From NCBI RefSeq assembly GCF_000176915.2, contig NC_014844.1, positions 2,542,001-2,606,000 of the forward strand: 64,000 bases of DNA, read 5' to 3'. Of this stretch, positions 53,084-60,364 are shown piece after piece. The stretch is from Pseudodesulfovibrio aespoeensis Aspo-2. GTDB lineage: Bacteria; Desulfobacterota; Desulfovibrionia; Desulfovibrionales; Desulfovibrionaceae. Both the position numbers and the translations under genes were made by a program. Below the pieces are notes generated by a model. It searched no databases. It worked only from the letters and a program-made list of their open reading frames with translations, and had not been told where the DNA came from. Each line of letters begins with the position of its first letter. The stretch's first letter is position 1.

Positions 53084-53959
53084 TTACCCCGCCGAGTATA
53101 CCACCCGTAAGTTTGGGTTCTGGCTGGTCCGGTTTTCTTCATTCATGGTTCTTCCGTATTCCTCTGGGGCCAATCCGCCAAGTGCGCTGTGTGGTCGGGC
53201 TGTGTTGTAGTCCTGCCTCCACGCCTCGAGGATGTCCCTAGCCTCTGCGAGTGACTGGAACGCATGGGCGTTCAGGCACTCCTCACGGAATTTGCCGTTG
53301 AAGCTCTCCACATGCCCATTCTCCATCGGCCTGCCAGGCCGGATGAATTCCAACTGCACCCCCACGCTGGTCGCCCACTGATCCAGGGCCCTACCCGTGA
53401 ACTCTGGCCCATTGTCAGAACGCAGATGCTTCGGGTATTCGCCGCGCTGGCGCAATTGCTCCAGCACCCGGACCACGCCCTCGCCCGGAATCGATGAGTC
53501 CGCTTCGAGCTTGGGGCAGCGGCGGTCCCACAGGTCAATGATCGTCAGCACCTTGATTCTGCGGCCATTGTCCAGGCTGTCACTCACGAAGTCCATGGCC
53601 CACTGCTCATTTGGGCCTGTGGGCGCGGGTTGGACCACCCGCAGGTGGCTCTGGCGCTTGCGCTTTGGCCGCAAGCGCAACGACAGTGCCTCTTCCCTGT
53701 ACAGCCGCTCAACGCGCTTGTGGTTCACCACCAGACCCTCGCGGCGCAGCAGCAGATAGAGTCGGGGGCATCCGAACCGCCTACGCTCCTCGGCTAGCTC
53801 GCGTAATCGCATGCGAAGATCCTTATCGCGATCTGGCGAAGGGACGCGCCGCAACGTCCTGCGATTGAGGTCGGTCAATTGACAAGCCCGCCGCTCGGAG
53901 TAGCCGTACACCTCAATAATCTGGCGTGCGGCATGACGGCGAAGGGCGGGCTCAGTCAT
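53084..53959 (-). CDS. IS3/IS407-group transposase OrfB (DDE)
   Basis: The 291 aa integrase-core transposase subunit has an HTH_21-like N-terminus (YGYSERRACQLTDLNRRTLR), then the rve domain. Catalytic residues are D in WAMDFVSDSLD, D in LRSDNGPEFTG and E in NGHVESFNGKFREECLN. The frame is intact. ATG overlaps the orfA TGA (ATGA), so translation is coupled rather than frameshifted as in most IS3 elements. Confidence 0.93.
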   Translation of the reverse strand: MTEPALRRHAARQIIEVYGYSERRACQLTDLNRRTLRRVPSPDRDKDLRMRLRELAEERRRFGCPRLYLLLRREGLVVNHKRVERLYREEALSLRLRPKRKRQSHLRVVQPAPTGPNEQWAMDFVSDSLDNGRRIKVLTIIDLWDRRCPKLEADSSIPGEGVVRVLEQLRQRGEYPKHLRSDNGPEFTGRALDQWATSVGVQLEFIRPGRPMENGHVESFNGKFREECLNAHAFQSLAEARDILEAWRQDYNTARPHSALGGLAPEEYGRTMNEENRTSQNPNLRVVYSAG

Positions 53960-54219
53960 TTTCGGCCCAGCACCTCTTTGAGCACCTGTATGTCAAGCGC
54001 CTGATCGGCCACAAGGCCCTTGAGGCGCCGATTCTCTTCCTCAAGCTGCCGCAACCGTCGGGCCTCGGATACCTCAAGGCCCGCGAATTTGCTGCGCCAC
54101 TTGTAGAACGTCGTGTCCGTGATGCCGATCTGGCGGCACAGTTCTGCCACAGGACGTCCAGCCTCCGCCTGCTTTAAAAGCCCGATGATCTGCTCTTCCG
54201 TGAACCTGCTCTTTCTCAT
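53956..54219 (-). CDS. IS3/IS407-group transposase OrfA (DNA-binding)
   Basis: The 87 aa protein has a helix-turn-helix (FTEEQIIGLLKQAEAGRPVA, then LCRQIGITDTTFYKWRSKF) and a C-terminal leucine-zipper-like coiled coil (LRQLEEENRRLKGLVADQAL). The ATG at 54219 has AAGGAG ten bases upstream and gives the family length; an upstream ATG at 54246 is in frame but lacks a site. Confidence 0.92.
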   Translation of the reverse strand: MRKSRFTEEQIIGLLKQAEAGRPVAELCRQIGITDTTFYKWRSKFAGLEVSEARRLRQLEEENRRLKGLVADQALDIQVLKEVLGRK

Positions 54220-54310
54220 CTTCGTGATCTCCTTTGCCGGAGTCACAAACTTATAGCTGGGATACCAAACGGGGGGAAGGTCACGGGAGCAGCCCCGATT
54301 GGATCAGATT

Positions 54311-54336
54311 CTTGGCCGTAGAGTGCTGCGGCCAAG
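54311..54336. repeat. Inverted repeat beside the IS element
   Basis: Perfect 8-bp arms CTTGGCCG / CGGCCAAG with a 10-base loop. Confidence 0.6.
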
Positions 54337-54357
54337 ATGGGAAAGGCCCTTTTCTTT

Positions 54358-54393
54358 GGTGACTTTCTTTTGGGCCAACAAAAGAAAGTCACC
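54358..54393. repeat. Perfect 15-bp palindrome
   Basis: Arms GGTGACTTTCTTTTG / CAAAAGAAAGTCACC with a GGCCAA loop. The sequence looks like a dispersed palindromic repeat; I recall similar TTTCTTTTG palindromes in other proteobacterial genomes, but cannot check here. Confidence 0.7.
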
Positions 54394-54484
54394 CCGCCGG
54401 GAGGGCAATCAAATAAACTGGAGGAGCGCCAGCGACGGCTCTTCCCTTCCTCTCCTCCCTTCCCCTCCCCGCTCCTTCTCCCCT

Positions 54485-54531
54485 TGATGCCGCGCGCGAA
54501 AATTAACTCTGAATTGCGCGATAATTGACCC
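54485..54531 (-). mobile_element. Possible right end of the Mu-like prophage
   Basis: Two similar units, GCGCGAAAATTAACTC (54494-54509) and GCGCGATAATTGACCC (54516-54531), match at 13 of 16 positions and start exactly 22 bases apart. TG dinucleotides at 54485 and 54488 could be the terminal base pair. They lie just outside the last prophage gene, where transposase-binding sites would be expected at a Mu-type end. The assignment is inferred from position and periodicity. Confidence 0.4.
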
Positions 54532-54576
54532 TGTCCCGGTGTTTCACAGTGTGCAAGAGCATTTCAAAAAAACTGA

Positions 54577-54607
54577 GGGTGCGCGTCAAGGAGATTGACG
54601 CGCACCC
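54577..54607. terminator. Terminator at the end of the phage late operon
   Basis: Perfect 13-bp stem GGGTGCGCGTCAA / TTGACGCGCACCC with a 5-base loop, two bases after the methylase stop. TTTT follows on the plus strand. On the minus strand a TTTTTTT run begins 5 bases later. Confidence 0.8.
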
Positions 54608-54609
54608 TT

Positions 54610-55407
54610 TTAGTCTTCGCAGAGGCCGAGGAGGCCGCGCTTGGGGGTGTAGTTCATGATCAGCAGTTCGTTGACCGGTTGGTTGCTTCCTCGGCTCACG
54701 GTGTAGAGGGTCTCGACCTCCTGCAGGGCGAAGAGGCTGAAGGTCTGGCGGATCTCGGGGGTGTCGTTGATGGACAGGAGAAAACGGCCCTTGAGCCCGG
54801 CGAGCTGGGCGGCCATGGCGGAGAAGTCCTCGCGGCTGAACAGCCCCTTGCCGTAGTCATCCTCGCAGCCCCAGTAGGGGGGATCGAGATAGAAGAACGC
54901 TCCGGCATCGTCATATCTGGCCAAGTAGTCATGCCAGGGCAGGTGCTCAATGACCACGTTGGTCAGGCGCAGGTGGACCTGCGAGAGCTCCTCCTCCATG
55001 CGTACCAGGTTGATGCGCGGGGGAGACGACTTGTCCACCCCGAACACCCCGTCCCTGCGCCCGGCAAAGGCGAGGCGCTGCGTGTAGTAGAAACGTGAGG
55101 CCCGTTGGATGTCGGTCAGGCCCCTGGCGTCCTGCTGGCGCTTGAAGTCGTCGAACAGCTCGCGGCTTGTCAGGAGCCATTTGAACTGGCGGCAGAACTC
55201 CTCCAGATGGTTTTGCAAAACGCGGTAGAAGGCAACCAGGTCGCCGTTGATGTCATTGAGGCTTTCGAGCCTGGTTTGCGGCTTGCGGAAGAAGACCCAC
55301 CCGGCCCCGGTGAATGCCTCGCCGTAGCGATCATGGGGCGGCATGAGCTTGATGATCCGGTCTGCGAGGCGGGACTTGCCGCCAAGCCATGGAATGGGCG
55401 AATTCAC
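54610..55407 (-). CDS. Phage DNA adenine methyltransferase (Dam/D12 class)
   Basis: The protein is 265 aa. The AdoMet-binding motif is SPIPWLGGKSRLADRI with EAFTGAGWVFFRK, and the catalytic motif IV is YLDPPYWG. This is an N6-adenine class alpha methyltransferase of the D12 family; its recognition site is not predictable here. The start is GTG with AAGGA upstream. It is the outermost gene of the prophage tail operon, beyond the tail fibres. In Mu, the DNA-modification gene mom sits at the equivalent place. Confidence 0.88.
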   Translation of the reverse strand: MNSPIPWLGGKSRLADRIIKLMPPHDRYGEAFTGAGWVFFRKPQTRLESLNDINGDLVAFYRVLQNHLEEFCRQFKWLLTSRELFDDFKRQQDARGLTDIQRASRFYYTQRLAFAGRRDGVFGVDKSSPPRINLVRMEEELSQVHLRLTNVVIEHLPWHDYLARYDDAGAFFYLDPPYWGCEDDYGKGLFSREDFSAMAAQLAGLKGRFLLSINDTPEIRQTFSLFALQEVETLYTVSRGSNQPVNELLIMNYTPKRGLLGLCED

Positions 55408-55518
55408 TTGTGTTCCTTTACTTTCTGGCCTTTGCCCTGCTAAGAAAACTCCACCCTGATCAGGGGAATGGAGCAGCTGGCTTTGGCCGGTGGACCGGTG
55501 GGCCTACACCGGACCAGT

Positions 55519-55538
55519 GGGGGCGTTGGCGCGCCCCC
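55519..55538 (-). terminator. Hairpin between the zinc-finger and methylase genes
   Basis: Seven-bp GC stem GGGGGCG / CGCCCCC in the 155-base gap. No T-tract follows, so it may reduce rather than stop transcription into the methylase gene. Confidence 0.4.
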
Positions 55539-55562
55539 GCCTGTTCCTCTTGTCATTATCCT

Positions 55563-55778
55563 TTATATATGCTCGGCCTCCTCCTGGCAGTCGCGGCAGA
55601 GGTTGCAGCCGGGGATGGCGATGAGCCGGGCCGGGGCAATGGGCTCGCCGCATTCGTGGCAGATGGCCACGCCGTCCACCATGGGTGCGCCGGGGCCGAT
55701 GCGGCGGTCTCTGTTAGCCAGGGCGGCGGCGCGCTCCAGGGCCTCGCATGCCTGGGCCATGTCGACGATGTCAGCCAT
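55563..55778 (-). CDS. Phage TraR/DksA-family C4 zinc-finger protein
   Basis: The 71 aa protein has a short N-terminal helix (MADIVDMAQACEALERAAAL) and a C4 zinc finger: CHECGEPIAPARLIAIPG then CNLCRDCQ. This matches phage TraR/YbiI-like proteins, which bind the RNA polymerase secondary channel and alter promoter choice. ATG at 55778 has GGAGTAGG upstream, 4 bases after the previous gene. It lies directly before the methylase gene, so it may set its expression. Confidence 0.87.
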   Translation of the reverse strand: MADIVDMAQACEALERAAALANRDRRIGPGAPMVDGVAICHECGEPIAPARLIAIPGCNLCRDCQEEAEHI

Positions 55779-55782
55779 GTGC

Positions 55783-56100
55783 CTACTCCACCGCCACGGG
55801 CAGCCCGTCCGCGCCCAGGGCGGTGCCAGCGGGCCAGCCGTAGTCGGCCATGAGCAGGGAGGGCACGTCCTCGGCAGGCACGGGCACGCCGCCCGCGTCC
55901 TGTTCGGCCTCGAATGCGGCCAGCACACGCCCGTCGTGCTCTGCCATCCAGGCATGGGTCTGCGGGTAGCCCAGGAACCCCTTGTGCTCGAACCGCTCCT
56001 CGTCGCGATTGGACAGCCCCCATATCTCGGGCAGCGGGTCGATGCCCGCCACCGGGGCGCGGTAGCCGAGGTCGGTCAGGGTGTATTGCGCGTAATTCAT
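55783..56100 (-). CDS. Phage protein of unknown function next to tail fibre genes
   Basis: I do not recognise this 105 aa acidic soluble protein. Its N-terminus (MNYAQYTLTDLGYRAPVAG) and Trp/Glu-rich middle give no family. Its position just after the two tail-fibre-like genes is where tail fibre assembly chaperones often sit, so that is a possible role. The ATG has GGAGG directly upstream. Confidence 0.55.
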   Translation of the reverse strand: MNYAQYTLTDLGYRAPVAGIDPLPEIWGLSNRDEERFEHKGFLGYPQTHAWMAEHDGRVLAAFEAEQDAGGVPVPAEDVPSLLMADYGWPAGTALGADGLPVAVE

Positions 56101-56109
56101 GGAGCCTCC

Positions 56110-56910
56110 TTATGCGGGGATGTAGCAAGGCCGCTTGGCCAGGGTGAGAGATTTTACAGTCTGGCCTCCTGAATAGTTGCTGCCATAGCTCAAAAACGAG
56201 CCGAGGATGCACTTATAAACTCCAGCGTTATAAGCCGTAATCTGGTTTGGCCCGGCAAAATCCTCCGAGAATTGATTGATTGAGAAAGTCAGGAAGTCGG
56301 TCAGCTTTGACGGGAATACCTCGTTGTCTTGAAGTATGCCTGCGAAGCATATGCCTTTGGCATAGTCCAAACTGGCGATGGTCATGTAAGGCTGGCCGGT
56401 GACGGGCCAGAGTTCATTGGTGGCAGGGAGTTTTAAACCAACCCCCAAGCCCGACACATTGTTTGACGAGCCTGCCGAGAGCGTAAATGTCGAGGAGTTT
56501 TTCAGCAGCCGCAAGTCCATGGCTTGAAAGCCAGCCGCGTCTTGGCCCAGCAGGTTGACCAGATATGCGTTGCTTCCAACCAGATTCTTGTGGCGCAGTA
56601 CCATGGACCATCCCAGTGGGGCCTGGGCAAAGGCGTTGTAAAACGCCATTGTCCCGTAAAACGATTGGAACGTCCCGTCTTGAATGGTTCGATAGGTGCC
56701 GTCAGAGCCGGGGTTGGCGTTTTGCGTTAGTACCAGGTCCGCGCCGGTCAGCCCGCCCCCCACGCCCACCTCGTTGGCTCCGGCTGCGCCGGTGAACTCG
56801 CAGACGTAGGTGGCGTCGTTCGCCCCATCCTCTGTCCATGGCAGCGGCACAAATTTATATTTGCCCTCAATGCCGCTCTTGCCCTGCCCGCCAAATGCCA
56901 ATCTGCTCAT
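56110..56910 (-). CDS. Phage protein, probable tail-fibre or receptor-binding component
   Basis: The 266 aa protein starts MSRLAFGGQGKSGIEGKYKF after a TAGGAGG site, 8 bases past the previous tail fibre gene. It is rich in Gly, Ala, Ser and Asn, with beta-prone segments such as YRTIQDGTFQSFYGTMAFYN and LSAGSSNNVSGLGVGLKLP. I cannot name a family. Composition and location suggest a distal fibre or adhesin domain. Its AT content is somewhat higher than in the neighbouring tail genes, as is common for receptor-binding modules that are swapped. Confidence 0.55.
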   Translation of the reverse strand: MSRLAFGGQGKSGIEGKYKFVPLPWTEDGANDATYVCEFTGAAGANEVGVGGGLTGADLVLTQNANPGSDGTYRTIQDGTFQSFYGTMAFYNAFAQAPLGWSMVLRHKNLVGSNAYLVNLLGQDAAGFQAMDLRLLKNSSTFTLSAGSSNNVSGLGVGLKLPATNELWPVTGQPYMTIASLDYAKGICFAGILQDNEVFPSKLTDFLTFSINQFSEDFAGPNQITAYNAGVYKCILGSFLSYGSNYSGGQTVKSLTLAKRPCYIPA

Positions 56911-56918
56911 AGAGCCTC

Positions 56919-57719
56919 CTACCAGCCGGTGACGGCCTGGTTGCACGTGTACTGTATCCAGATGCCCATGAGCTGGCAGTCCGCCGCCATGGGGGTGGCC
57001 CCGGCGTCCACGTCGCGCGTGATGCGCAGGTGGATCAGGTTGCCCAGGGCCGGTGTGCCCTCCACGGTCAGTTCGGCGGACGCGGGCGAGACATGGGCCG
57101 CGCCCACTGCCTGGGCCTGATCCGCAATGGTCACGCCCGCAGCCGCATATGCGGCGTCCAGGCTCTCGCCATCGCCCAGGGCCACGGCCTGGGCCACCAG
57201 GGTCATGTCCTCGCCAGCCGCTGCGCCCTCGCCCGGCGTCCAGATGGCCTTGAGTTTGATCGGCCCCCGATCCCACGCCTCGGGCATGGGGTAGGTGATC
57301 TCCACGCTTGCGTCCGCGTCGCCGGGCAGCGCCCGGTAGCCATACCGCTGCCCGTGGGTGGCGGTGGCGATCACCCCGCTGGCCGCGCCGCCGTCCTCGG
57401 TGGGCAGCAGCGCGCTGGCGTCGATGTAGTCGGTTTCGATGGTGGGGTGGGCCGCATATGCTTGGGTGCCTAGATGGCTGGCCGGGGCGTATTCGGTGTC
57501 GTCCTGGGCGGCCAGGATCAGCATTGCGATGGCCGTGGCCAGCTGGGTCAGGTCGCCGCTGTCGGGCTCGAGCCCGGCGGTGGTGATGACGTTGACTATC
57601 TCGCGCTGCGCGTGTTCGATGGCGGCGGCTGAAACCGCAGAGCCTTCAATGCCGGATGCCGGGACAGCGTCCACGTAGCTGTCGTCGGGTGCGCCGCCAA
57701 TGGGGGGTACGTACTGCAT
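56919..57719 (-). CDS. Phage tail fibre protein (N-terminal tail-fibre family)
   Basis: The 266 aa protein starts MQYVPPIGGAPDDSYVDA. The segment IVNVITTAGLEPDSGDLTQLATAI is a hallmark of phage tail fibre N-terminal regions, which attach to the baseplate. The C-terminal half (HLRITRDVDAGATPMAADCQLMGIWIQY) resembles a virion beta-sandwich. The ATG shares bases with the stop of the gp48-like gene (TGATG). It follows the baseplate genes as expected for the Mu gene S position. Confidence 0.75.
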   Translation of the reverse strand: MQYVPPIGGAPDDSYVDAVPASGIEGSAVSAAAIEHAQREIVNVITTAGLEPDSGDLTQLATAIAMLILAAQDDTEYAPASHLGTQAYAAHPTIETDYIDASALLPTEDGGAASGVIATATHGQRYGYRALPGDADASVEITYPMPEAWDRGPIKLKAIWTPGEGAAAGEDMTLVAQAVALGDGESLDAAYAAAGVTIADQAQAVGAAHVSPASAELTVEGTPALGNLIHLRITRDVDAGATPMAADCQLMGIWIQYTCNQAVTGW

Positions 57720-58318
57720 CACTCCTCCTCGTATGCGAAGATCAGGGTTGTGTGGGCCGGGGCCAGGCGGGACAGGATGCATTCCAGGTCCTCGGCCGTG
57801 GCGATGGCCCCGAGCTTGTCGCCGCAGGCGGATGCCCCGGCGCGGAAAAAGGTCACGCGCGGCCCGTGGACGCGCATCCTCCACGTGTGGCGGATTGTCG
57901 GCGCACCGTTCAGGGTGTCGCCGCAACGGGACAGGCCGGTGATGAACGGGCGGAACTCATCAATGGTCACGGCGTAGCCAAGCCCCTCGGCCAGTCTCTG
58001 GAAATAGGCGCGGCTTTGCCCGCCCCGAGCCGTCCACACCGAAACCACGCGACTGCGCCGCTCCTGCAGGGTGGTGGCCGCGCCGGTGCAACCATCGGGC
58101 AGGCCGCAGACCCGCTCGTAGTCGGAGAGCATCTCCAGAGCGGTGCGCGGATCCGCCTCGTCGAGCAGGTTGTCTGCCCGCGCGTCGACGTCGGCCATGC
58201 CGTCGGCCAGGGCGCGCAAGAGGCGCACCCAGACGCTGCCCAAATCCTGAGGCATGGCCGTGCCCACAGGGGCCAGCGCCATCAGCTGCGCGAGATAATC
58301 GTCAGACGACAGGGCCAC
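57719..58318 (-). CDS. Mu gp48-like baseplate/tail protein (YmfQ, DUF2313)
   Basis: The 199 aa protein has the YmfQ pattern: LMALAPVGTAMPQDLGSVW near the start, then LLDEADPRTALEMLSDYERVCGLPDGC, RRSRVVSVWTARGGQSRAYFQRLAEGLGY, and a C-terminal ILSRLAPAHTTLIFAYE. In Mu it is a baseplate wedge component after gp47. The start is GTG overlapping the gp47 TAG (TAGTG). Confidence 0.88.
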   Translation of the reverse strand: MALSSDDYLAQLMALAPVGTAMPQDLGSVWVRLLRALADGMADVDARADNLLDEADPRTALEMLSDYERVCGLPDGCTGAATTLQERRSRVVSVWTARGGQSRAYFQRLAEGLGYAVTIDEFRPFITGLSRCGDTLNGAPTIRHTWRMRVHGPRVTFFRAGASACGDKLGAIATAEDLECILSRLAPAHTTLIFAYEEE

Positions 58319-59373
58319 TAGATGTCCTCCCAGGTGGTGGTGCCGAGCACGGCGATCTCGCCGGTGGCGTGGGTGACATTGGCGGACGGGCTGACCAGTA
58401 CGTGGTCGGATTCTCCAGCCGCGACGGACACGGCCTCGCGCAGGCGGCTGATGAGGATGGTGCCGCCCGGCTCGGCCTCGCGCAGCAACAGATCGGCCAG
58501 CTCGGCGGCCACCGCCGCCCGGACCGCCGCCGTGTTGGGGACCAGGGCAATACGCGGATTGAGAGGCACCGGGATGGGAGCCACGGCATAGACGTCAGCC
58601 GTGATCGGGCGCACGCCGTCCAGGTGATCCTGCAGGGCGGCAATCGTTGCGCTGGCGGGAATGCCGTCATCGGTCACGCCGTCCGTCATGGCCCGCACCG
58701 TGACCGTGCCGGACCCCATCTCCTTCGGGTAGACCCAGGCGCGGGTGACGCCCGGCACCTCCAACGCCCAGGCCTTGTAATCGAAATCCGCGCCGCCATG
58801 CGGGGCCTGGCGAATCCGGGCCAGCAGCCGGGCCAGCAGGGATTGATCAGGCTCGGCGTCCGCTCCGCCGGTCACCTCGCTGCTCACGGCAGTCGAAACC
58901 ACCCCGGCCACGGGGCTGGGCAGGGACAACATTGTCCCGGCAGCCAGGTTGCCGTCCGCGCCGGTCACGGACGCCTGAATGTCCAGCGTGGCCGCTCCGT
59001 CTGCGAGCACGGCCTCGGACACGACATTGTACTCGGCCCCATCTGCCCGGCGCAGCACGGTCCCGGCGGGCACCACTGCCCCGGTCGTGCCGGATACCGT
59101 GGCCGTGCCCGTGGCCGTGGATGCGCCGGTGCGCTCCACGCCCCAGATGAACGCCCCTCGCTCCATGATCTCGGCGTCCGCCGTATCGGGCATGATCTGC
59201 CTGGATATCCAGTCCAGGTAGCCATAGAGGCCGTGCCGCCCGGCGGCGTCCATGCGGGCCAGCACGCCAAGCACGCTGCGCCGCAGTAGCGACACGGCTC
59301 CGCCGAGCCGTGAGGTGATGGTGGCGGAAGATCGCGCGATGAGCGTGTCCAGGGTCGGTCTGTCAAATGGCAT
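58318..59373 (-). CDS. Mu gp47-like baseplate protein J
   Basis: The 351 aa protein is a baseplate J family member. It begins MPFDRPTLDTLIARSSATI and has GAFIWGVERTGASTATGTAT with VVPAGTVLRRADG, LARLLARIRQAPHGGADFDY, and VTRAWVYPKEMGSGTVTV, all characteristic. The ATG has GGGAGG upstream and overlaps the gp46 stop (TGATG). Confidence 0.92.
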   Translation of the reverse strand: MPFDRPTLDTLIARSSATITSRLGGAVSLLRRSVLGVLARMDAAGRHGLYGYLDWISRQIMPDTADAEIMERGAFIWGVERTGASTATGTATVSGTTGAVVPAGTVLRRADGAEYNVVSEAVLADGAATLDIQASVTGADGNLAAGTMLSLPSPVAGVVSTAVSSEVTGGADAEPDQSLLARLLARIRQAPHGGADFDYKAWALEVPGVTRAWVYPKEMGSGTVTVRAMTDGVTDDGIPASATIAALQDHLDGVRPITADVYAVAPIPVPLNPRIALVPNTAAVRAAVAAELADLLLREAEPGGTILISRLREAVSVAAGESDHVLVSPSANVTHATGEIAVLGTTTWEDI

Positions 59374-59813
59374 CACGCCTCCCAAAGGGTTGCAAAGGTG
59401 TAGACGGCGTCCGAGCCGTCTGTGCGCTCGATAACCACGCGCAGGCCGAGCACGCCGGTGCGGACAAACGACGCCTCGACCCGGACGGCGCGGGCCACGC
59501 CGTCGTCGAGCATCCAGGCCAGAGCCTCCTCGGCATAGGCGCGGGCGCGGACCAGCACGCGCGGCAGCTGTTTCTCGCGGCTCAGGAGCCACAGCCGCGA
59601 GCCATACTTGTCGCCGATGATGTCCGGGTAGGTGTCGCCCCACCAGCCGCGCCGGTCGCCGGTGCCGTCCGGGATGACGTCGTCCGCCTCGGCCCGCCGG
59701 TCTATGAACAGCGACAGGACCACGGCGGTCTGCAGGCCGTCGTCCCGGACCAGGTCGAGACCCTCCAGGGCCAGGTCGGCCCCCATCTCCTTCCAGATTA
59801 GCCGTACGTCCAT
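59373..59813 (-). CDS. Mu gp46-like baseplate protein
   Basis: The 146 aa protein matches the phage GP46 family: LQTAVVLSLFIDRRAEADD, RRGWWGDTYPDIIGDKYGSRLWLL, then AYAEEALAWMLDDGVA. It is a baseplate wedge component (T4 gp25-like). The ATG is in a TGATG overlap with the gp45 gene stop. Confidence 0.92.
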   Translation of the reverse strand: MDVRLIWKEMGADLALEGLDLVRDDGLQTAVVLSLFIDRRAEADDVIPDGTGDRRGWWGDTYPDIIGDKYGSRLWLLSREKQLPRVLVRARAYAEEALAWMLDDGVARAVRVEASFVRTGVLGLRVVIERTDGSDAVYTFATLWEA

Positions 59814-60364
59814 CACTGCTCCTGATACGGCCCGCCGGTGACGCCGCCGCTGTCGCCGGGATGGGTGTGCCCGTTGTAAACCTCGCGCATGCCGCGCACG
59901 GTCCGGGTGTTGCCTGTGGTGGTCTGGTCGAGGATGTCTCCGGCGGCGCGAATGCCTCCGGTCGTGATCACCTCGGGGGTGTCGAGGATCAGCCGGGTGG
60001 CGGCCTTGAGCGTGACGATGCCGCCGCGCCCGAAATGGATGCGGTCGCCCTCGTCGGTGTACAGGGCCACCTCGCCGTTTTTGAGGCCCTTGAGGCGATA
60101 GCGGCGATCGTCCACGGCGATGAGCACCGTGTTGGAGCGCTGCCCGCCGACGGACAGGGCGATGCCCTCGGCACCGGGATGCGGCACCGAGGTGAACCCG
60201 TACTCCTGGAATCGCTCCAGGCCGTCCATGACCTCGCCAGCCAGCAGCCGGGCCTGCATTGCCTGCATCAGCGCGCCATCGTCGGTCAGGGTGATCACCG
60301 CCCTGGTCACCACCATGGACAGGCGGCGGCGGATGGGTGCCAGGAGTTTGGAGAGTGCGCGCAT
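59813..60364 (-). CDS. Mu gp45-like baseplate spike protein (V family)
   Basis: The 183 aa protein is a baseplate assembly protein V / cell-puncturing spike. N-terminal helix and OB-like domain (VPHPGAEGIALSVGG, RYRLKGLKNGEVALYTDEGD) are followed by repeating beta strands (LILDTPEVITTGGIRAAGDIL) and a C-terminal tip NGHTHPGDSGG whose histidines likely bind an iron ion, as in Mu gp45. The ATG overlaps the stop of the gene P homologue. Confidence 0.92.
   Translation of the reverse strand: MRALSKLLAPIRRRLSMVVTRAVITLTDDGALMQAMQARLLAGEVMDGLERFQEYGFTSVPHPGAEGIALSVGGQRSNTVLIAVDDRRYRLKGLKNGEVALYTDEGDRIHFGRGGIVTLKAATRLILDTPEVITTGGIRAAGDILDQTTTGNTRTVRGMREVYNGHTHPGDSGGVTGGPYQEQ

Larger units (their letters stand above)
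53079..54283 (-). mobile_element. Intact IS3-family (IS407-group) insertion sequence
   Basis: The element is 1205 bp. Its imperfect terminal inverted repeats both read TGACCTT-CCCC inward, then GTAT-CC. It is flanked by a 4-bp target duplication CGGG (53075-53078 and 54284-54287), the size usual for the IS407 group. The two reading frames overlap by 4 bases, as in that group. orfB ends inside the left repeat. Both frames are open and the DDE residues are present, so it looks active or recently inserted. Confidence 0.93.

Noticed and set aside
55401-55562. Small gene in the gap between methylase and zinc-finger genes
   Set aside because: Short frames there lack ribosome sites, and the hairpin and GC repeats explain the sequence.
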